A DNA stretch of 64,000 nt, from NCBI RefSeq assembly GCF_025370785.1, contig NZ_JAMXFA010000012.1, forward strand, positions 1 through 64,000, in the 5' to 3' direction. The stretch is from Laspinema olomoucense D3b (GTDB lineage Bacteria > Cyanobacteriota > Cyanobacteriia > Cyanobacteriales > Laspinemataceae). Made by a program: the position numbers and the translations under genes. The notes beneath the pieces are model-generated. The model saw only the letters and a program-made list of their open reading frames with translations. It did no database searches and was not told the origin of the DNA. Of the stretch, positions 61,459 through 64,000 are shown one piece after another. Position 1 is the stretch's first letter. Each line of letters begins with the position of its first letter.

Positions 61459-62697
61459 ATGAGGGATAATAAAGAAAATATCATTAGCATCCGCAATATG
61501 ACCGCTCCCATCGGAGATATTTTATTAGTAGACGATCGCCCGGATAACCTGCGCTTGCTTTTAAATATTCTGAAAGACAAGGGTTATAAAGTCCGGTGCG
61601 TGACCACTGGTGCAATGGCCCTCCGAGTCTGTCACAGACATCCTCCTGACTTGATCTTGCTCGATATCCAAATGCCGGAAATGAACGGCTATCAAGTCTG
61701 TGAAAAACTCAAAGCCGATCCCGAAACTGCTGGAATTCCCGTGATTTTTTTAAGCGTGATTGAAGAGGCTACCGAGAAGGTCCATGCCTTTAATGTCGGA
61801 GGGGTGGACTATATTACCAAACCATTTCAAGTCAAAGAAGTGGTGGCGCGGGTGGAAAACCAACTGCAAATTTTGCGACTGCAAAATAAGCTCAAAGAGC
61901 AAAATATTCGACTGGAAAAGGAAATTCGCGATCGCCAAGCCATCGAACAGCAGTTACGGGAATTAAACCGGGAAATGAAACGGTCTAATCAAGAACTTGA
62001 ACAGTTTGCTTATGTGGTTTCCCACGACTTACAAGCCCCTTTAGGAACCATTGCCAGCTTTGCCCAACTGTTACAAACCCGTTACCAAGATCAACTCGAT
62101 GGCAAAGCCCTTCAGTTTATTGAGCGCATCATCACGGGTAGTCTGAGGATGCAGCACTTAATTGATGACTTACTCCAATATTCCCGAGTAGGAAGAATGG
62201 CACAAGTCTTTGAAACTGTCAACTGCGATCAGGTATTATCCCTGGCCCTGGCAAATCTCGAAACCAAAATCAACGAAACTCAAGCCCAGATTACCCAGGA
62301 CCCATTACCCGCGATCGCAGGCAGTAGCATGGGGTTATTGCAATTGTTTCAAAACTTAATCAGTAACGCCCTGAAATACCGTCACCCCCACATTTCCCCT
62401 CGCATCCATATTAGTGTCTCTCTCAAGGAGGATATGTGGAGCTTTTCGATTCAGGATAATGGAATTGGAATAGAAACCAAGCACCTAGAACGGATATTTC
62501 AAATTTTTCAGCGCCTCCATTCCGACAAAGAGTACCCCGGAACAGGCATCGGACTAGCCATTTGTAAAAAAATTGTCGAATTGTATGGGGGAAAAATTTG
62601 GGTCGAATCTTGTCCATTCCAGGGTTCAACATTCTACTTTACCATACCCGCTCAAAAACCCCAAGATAATCCCTTGATGGAAGAGCCTAAATCATAG
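61459..62697 (+). CDS. Receiver-domain histidine kinase (REC-HK)
   Basis: About 412 residues. An N-terminal receiver domain (DILLVDDRPDNLRLLLNIL, DLILLDIQMPEMNGYQV, FLSVIEEATEKVHAFNVGGVDYITKPF) is joined by a coiled coil to a kinase core with the H-box FAYVVSHDLQAPLGTIASFAQLL, N-box QNLISNALKYRHPH and G-boxes DNGIGIE and GTGIGLA. Receiver-first kinases are typical of cyanobacteria, where the receiver tunes the kinase. ATG 61459 (MRDNKEN) is chosen with AAGGGA upstream; frames to TTG 61417 and ATG 61498 are alternatives. It precedes a response regulator gene by 16 bp and probably phosphorylates that protein. Confidence 0.85.
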   Translation: MRDNKENIISIRNMTAPIGDILLVDDRPDNLRLLLNILKDKGYKVRCVTTGAMALRVCHRHPPDLILLDIQMPEMNGYQVCEKLKADPETAGIPVIFLSVIEEATEKVHAFNVGGVDYITKPFQVKEVVARVENQLQILRLQNKLKEQNIRLEKEIRDRQAIEQQLRELNREMKRSNQELEQFAYVVSHDLQAPLGTIASFAQLLQTRYQDQLDGKALQFIERIITGSLRMQHLIDDLLQYSRVGRMAQVFETVNCDQVLSLALANLETKINETQAQITQDPLPAIAGSSMGLLQLFQNLISNALKYRHPHISPRIHISVSLKEDMWSFSIQDNGIGIETKHLERIFQIFQRLHSDKEYPGTGIGLAICKKIVELYGGKIWVESCPFQGSTFYFTIPAQKPQDNPLMEEPKS

Positions 62698-62712
62698 CAA
62701 GACCTAATTTTT

Positions 62713-63210
62713 ATGCCGAAACCCTCAATCCAAAATCTTACCGTGACCCCAACCATGAATTCAGCCCTAAACCCCCACACTATTTTAATCGCTAATGACG
62801 ATTCCTCCTTCTGTCTGCTGATTGAAGAAGCATTTCACGAAGTTCGCGCCAACCTCTCCCTATTTTTTGTAGAAGACGGAGAGCAACTCCTCGACTATCT
62901 CTATCGGCGCGGTCCTTATCAGGACCCCCTCAATTCACCTTTTCCCGATCTCCTCTTGCTGGATCTAAATATGCCCAGACTTGACGGACGAGAGGCATTA
63001 GTCCAAATTAAAGCCGACCCCAAACTCAAGACAATCCCCATCGTTATCCTGAGTAGTTCCTATCATGAAGAAGATATCTCTAAGTGCTACGATGCCGGTG
63101 CTAACTCCTTTATCGTTAACCCCTTAACCTTCGACCAATTGGCAGTTGCCATGCAAAGCTTATGTAACTATTGGTTATCCATAGTCTCCCTGCCCCCGAA
63201 AAAACTCTAA
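62713..63210 (+). CDS. Rcp1-type response regulator lacking the conserved Lys
   Basis: A 165-residue single-domain response regulator of the Rcp1 type (partner of phytochrome-like kinases). ILIANDDSSFCLLIEEAFHE gives the acidic pair, FPDLLLLDLNMPRLDG the phospho-Asp (D84) and IPIVILSSSYHEEDI the Ser/Thr switch. The segment GANSFIVNPLTF has Asn136 where the invariant Lys (KP) is expected; this residue normally stabilises the phosphoryl group. Loss of Lys may alter phosphorylation kinetics or signalling. The upstream kinase gene lies 16 bp away. An internal ATG at 62755 may be the true start. Confidence 0.85.
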   Translation: MPKPSIQNLTVTPTMNSALNPHTILIANDDSSFCLLIEEAFHEVRANLSLFFVEDGEQLLDYLYRRGPYQDPLNSPFPDLLLLDLNMPRLDGREALVQIKADPKLKTIPIVILSSSYHEEDISKCYDAGANSFIVNPLTFDQLAVAMQSLCNYWLSIVSLPPKKL

Positions 63211-63475
63211 ATCCCCATTCCTCCCAGTTAATACCCCCCATTCTCCAAGCATTGCATGATAGAAAAAATTGCTAAAATTTCGCAAATCAACTATAATAAA
63301 CAGTCGAAGAAAACCCTATATTCGAGCCGTAAAAATAGTTTATAACTTTTTCAAAATTATAAAACGCTATCTCGCCGCTCTGCCCAAAGATGATTATCTT
63401 GTGTTAGATACTTTTACTTGGGTCTCCTGCTATGGTTGGGATAACGAGTGAAGTCTTTGACTAAGAGGGGGGGAC

Positions 63476-64000
63476 TTAATCCAGTTCTCTATTGTGAGTG
63501 GGTACGATGAATCGTAAGATAGACAAAACAAAAATGAGTAAAAATAGGACTAGGCCAATGCTACAGGCGTAGCCAATTTCCAACTCTTCAAAAGCTTTTT
63601 CATATAAATAATAAACGATAGTTTTGGAACTATTTCTCGGTCCGCCTTGGGTCATGATGAAGACTTCTTCAAAGACTTTGGTAGCGGAAATGGAGGAAAT
63701 GACGGCGACTAAGAGAAGATAAGGGGTCATTAAGGGGACGGTGATATCCAAGTGTTTTCGTGCGCCATCGGACCCATCTAATGCGGCAGCTTCGTATAAT
63801 TCTGGGGAGATGGATTGCAGTCCCGCTAGGTAAATCATCATGTAATATCCAAGTCCTTTCCAGATAGTTACTGCCATGACGCTAAAGAGGGCAAGTTCGG
63901 GAATAGTTAGCCAGGGAATGCCGGAACCCGGTTGAACTAATTTCAGGGTTTGTAGGACTTGATTCAATAATCCGTTTTCTGCATAGAGCCATTTCCAGGC
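63476..64000 (-). CDS. Sugar ABC transporter permease, 5' end beyond the window
   Basis: A partial MalF-type permease of at least 174 residues; the frame stays open to position 64000. The C-terminal four or so spans are present with the EAA motif SPELYEAAALDGSDGARKHLDITVPLMTP, which contacts the ATPase. ITQGGP-like MTQGGPRNSSKTIVYYLYEKAFE follows, as in carbohydrate permeases. The stop lies at 63476. Its partner permease and binding-protein genes are not in the window. Substrate unknown. Confidence 0.85.
   Translation of the reverse strand, partial: AWKWLYAENGLLNQVLQTLKLVQPGSGIPWLTIPELALFSVMAVTIWKGLGYYMMIYLAGLQSISPELYEAAALDGSDGARKHLDITVPLMTPYLLLVAVISSISATKVFEEVFIMTQGGPRNSSKTIVYYLYEKAFEELEIGYACSIGLVLFLLIFVLSILRFIVPTHNRELD

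Noticed and set aside
63269-63451. 60-residue frame MLKFRKSTI... near the window end
   Set aside because: No ribosome site, AT-rich composition and no family resemblance; it lies in spacer between two convergent genes.

Overview
The window reads as chromosome of a filamentous, oscillatorialean-type cyanobacterium. The octamer GCGATCGC (HIP1) recurs in genes and spacers, and several families are typical of or restricted to cyanobacteria: a CCB1-type cytochrome b6f assembly factor, DUF3155, a Hik2/CSK-like kinase, multi-GAF kinases, an Rcp-type response regulator and a small zinc ribbon beside a glycosyltransferase. No rRNA, tRNA or CRISPR array was recognised, and species cannot be fixed from this sequence.

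Layout. 0-3.5 kb is accessory: a nurA-herA pair with herA broken by an in-frame stop, a frameshifted fragment of a CHAT/TPR-type gene, a RelE-type toxin-antitoxin pair, and a shortened antitoxin with the stub of a PIN toxin. 3.5-16.5 kb holds signalling genes (three-GAF histidine kinase, HPt protein, Hik2-like kinase), sbcC, a ZIP-like membrane protein, DUF3155 and CCB1. 17-30.6 kb is mostly single genes: glgX, a redoxin, a pentapeptide-repeat protein, an MBL-fold hydrolase, a GGCT-like protein, a TolB-like lipoprotein, two paralogous exported proteins built from a Cys-rich module, and a dual-specificity phosphatase.

30.7-34 kb is an ergothioneine cluster, egtC-egtB-egtD. 34.1-43.8 kb is a respiratory block: ctaA-ctaB (heme A synthesis) and an ABC exporter run leftward, and coxB-coxA-coxC (cytochrome c oxidase) runs rightward from the same 0.6-kb intergenic region. 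44-56.5 kb is accessory again: a kinase fragment, a tandem pair of XRE regulators, an SGNH hydrolase, four antitoxin genes (three with truncated or stub PIN toxins, one with an intact MazF-type toxin), a DUF6883/DUF4926 pair, a large TPR-CHAT protein, a two-gene unit encoding a CorA-like two-helix membrane protein, and an Eis-like acetyltransferase. 57-64 kb has a GT4 glycosyltransferase with a zinc ribbon, pbpC, a REC-kinase/response-regulator pair, and the end of a sugar ABC permease running off the window.

Cross-cutting signals. A short palindrome, consensus AGAAACCNGGTTTCTTG, is scattered through spacers and usually occurs as doublets whose copies lie about 48-53 bp apart. Four PIN-toxin remnants follow antitoxins, the same antitoxin-toxin family being broken at two loci 44 kb apart. 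Other structure worth a look includes a 105-bp tandem duplication that copies a start codon, a 150-bp perfect internal duplication in the TPR-CHAT gene, and two covarying hairpins upstream of coxB.
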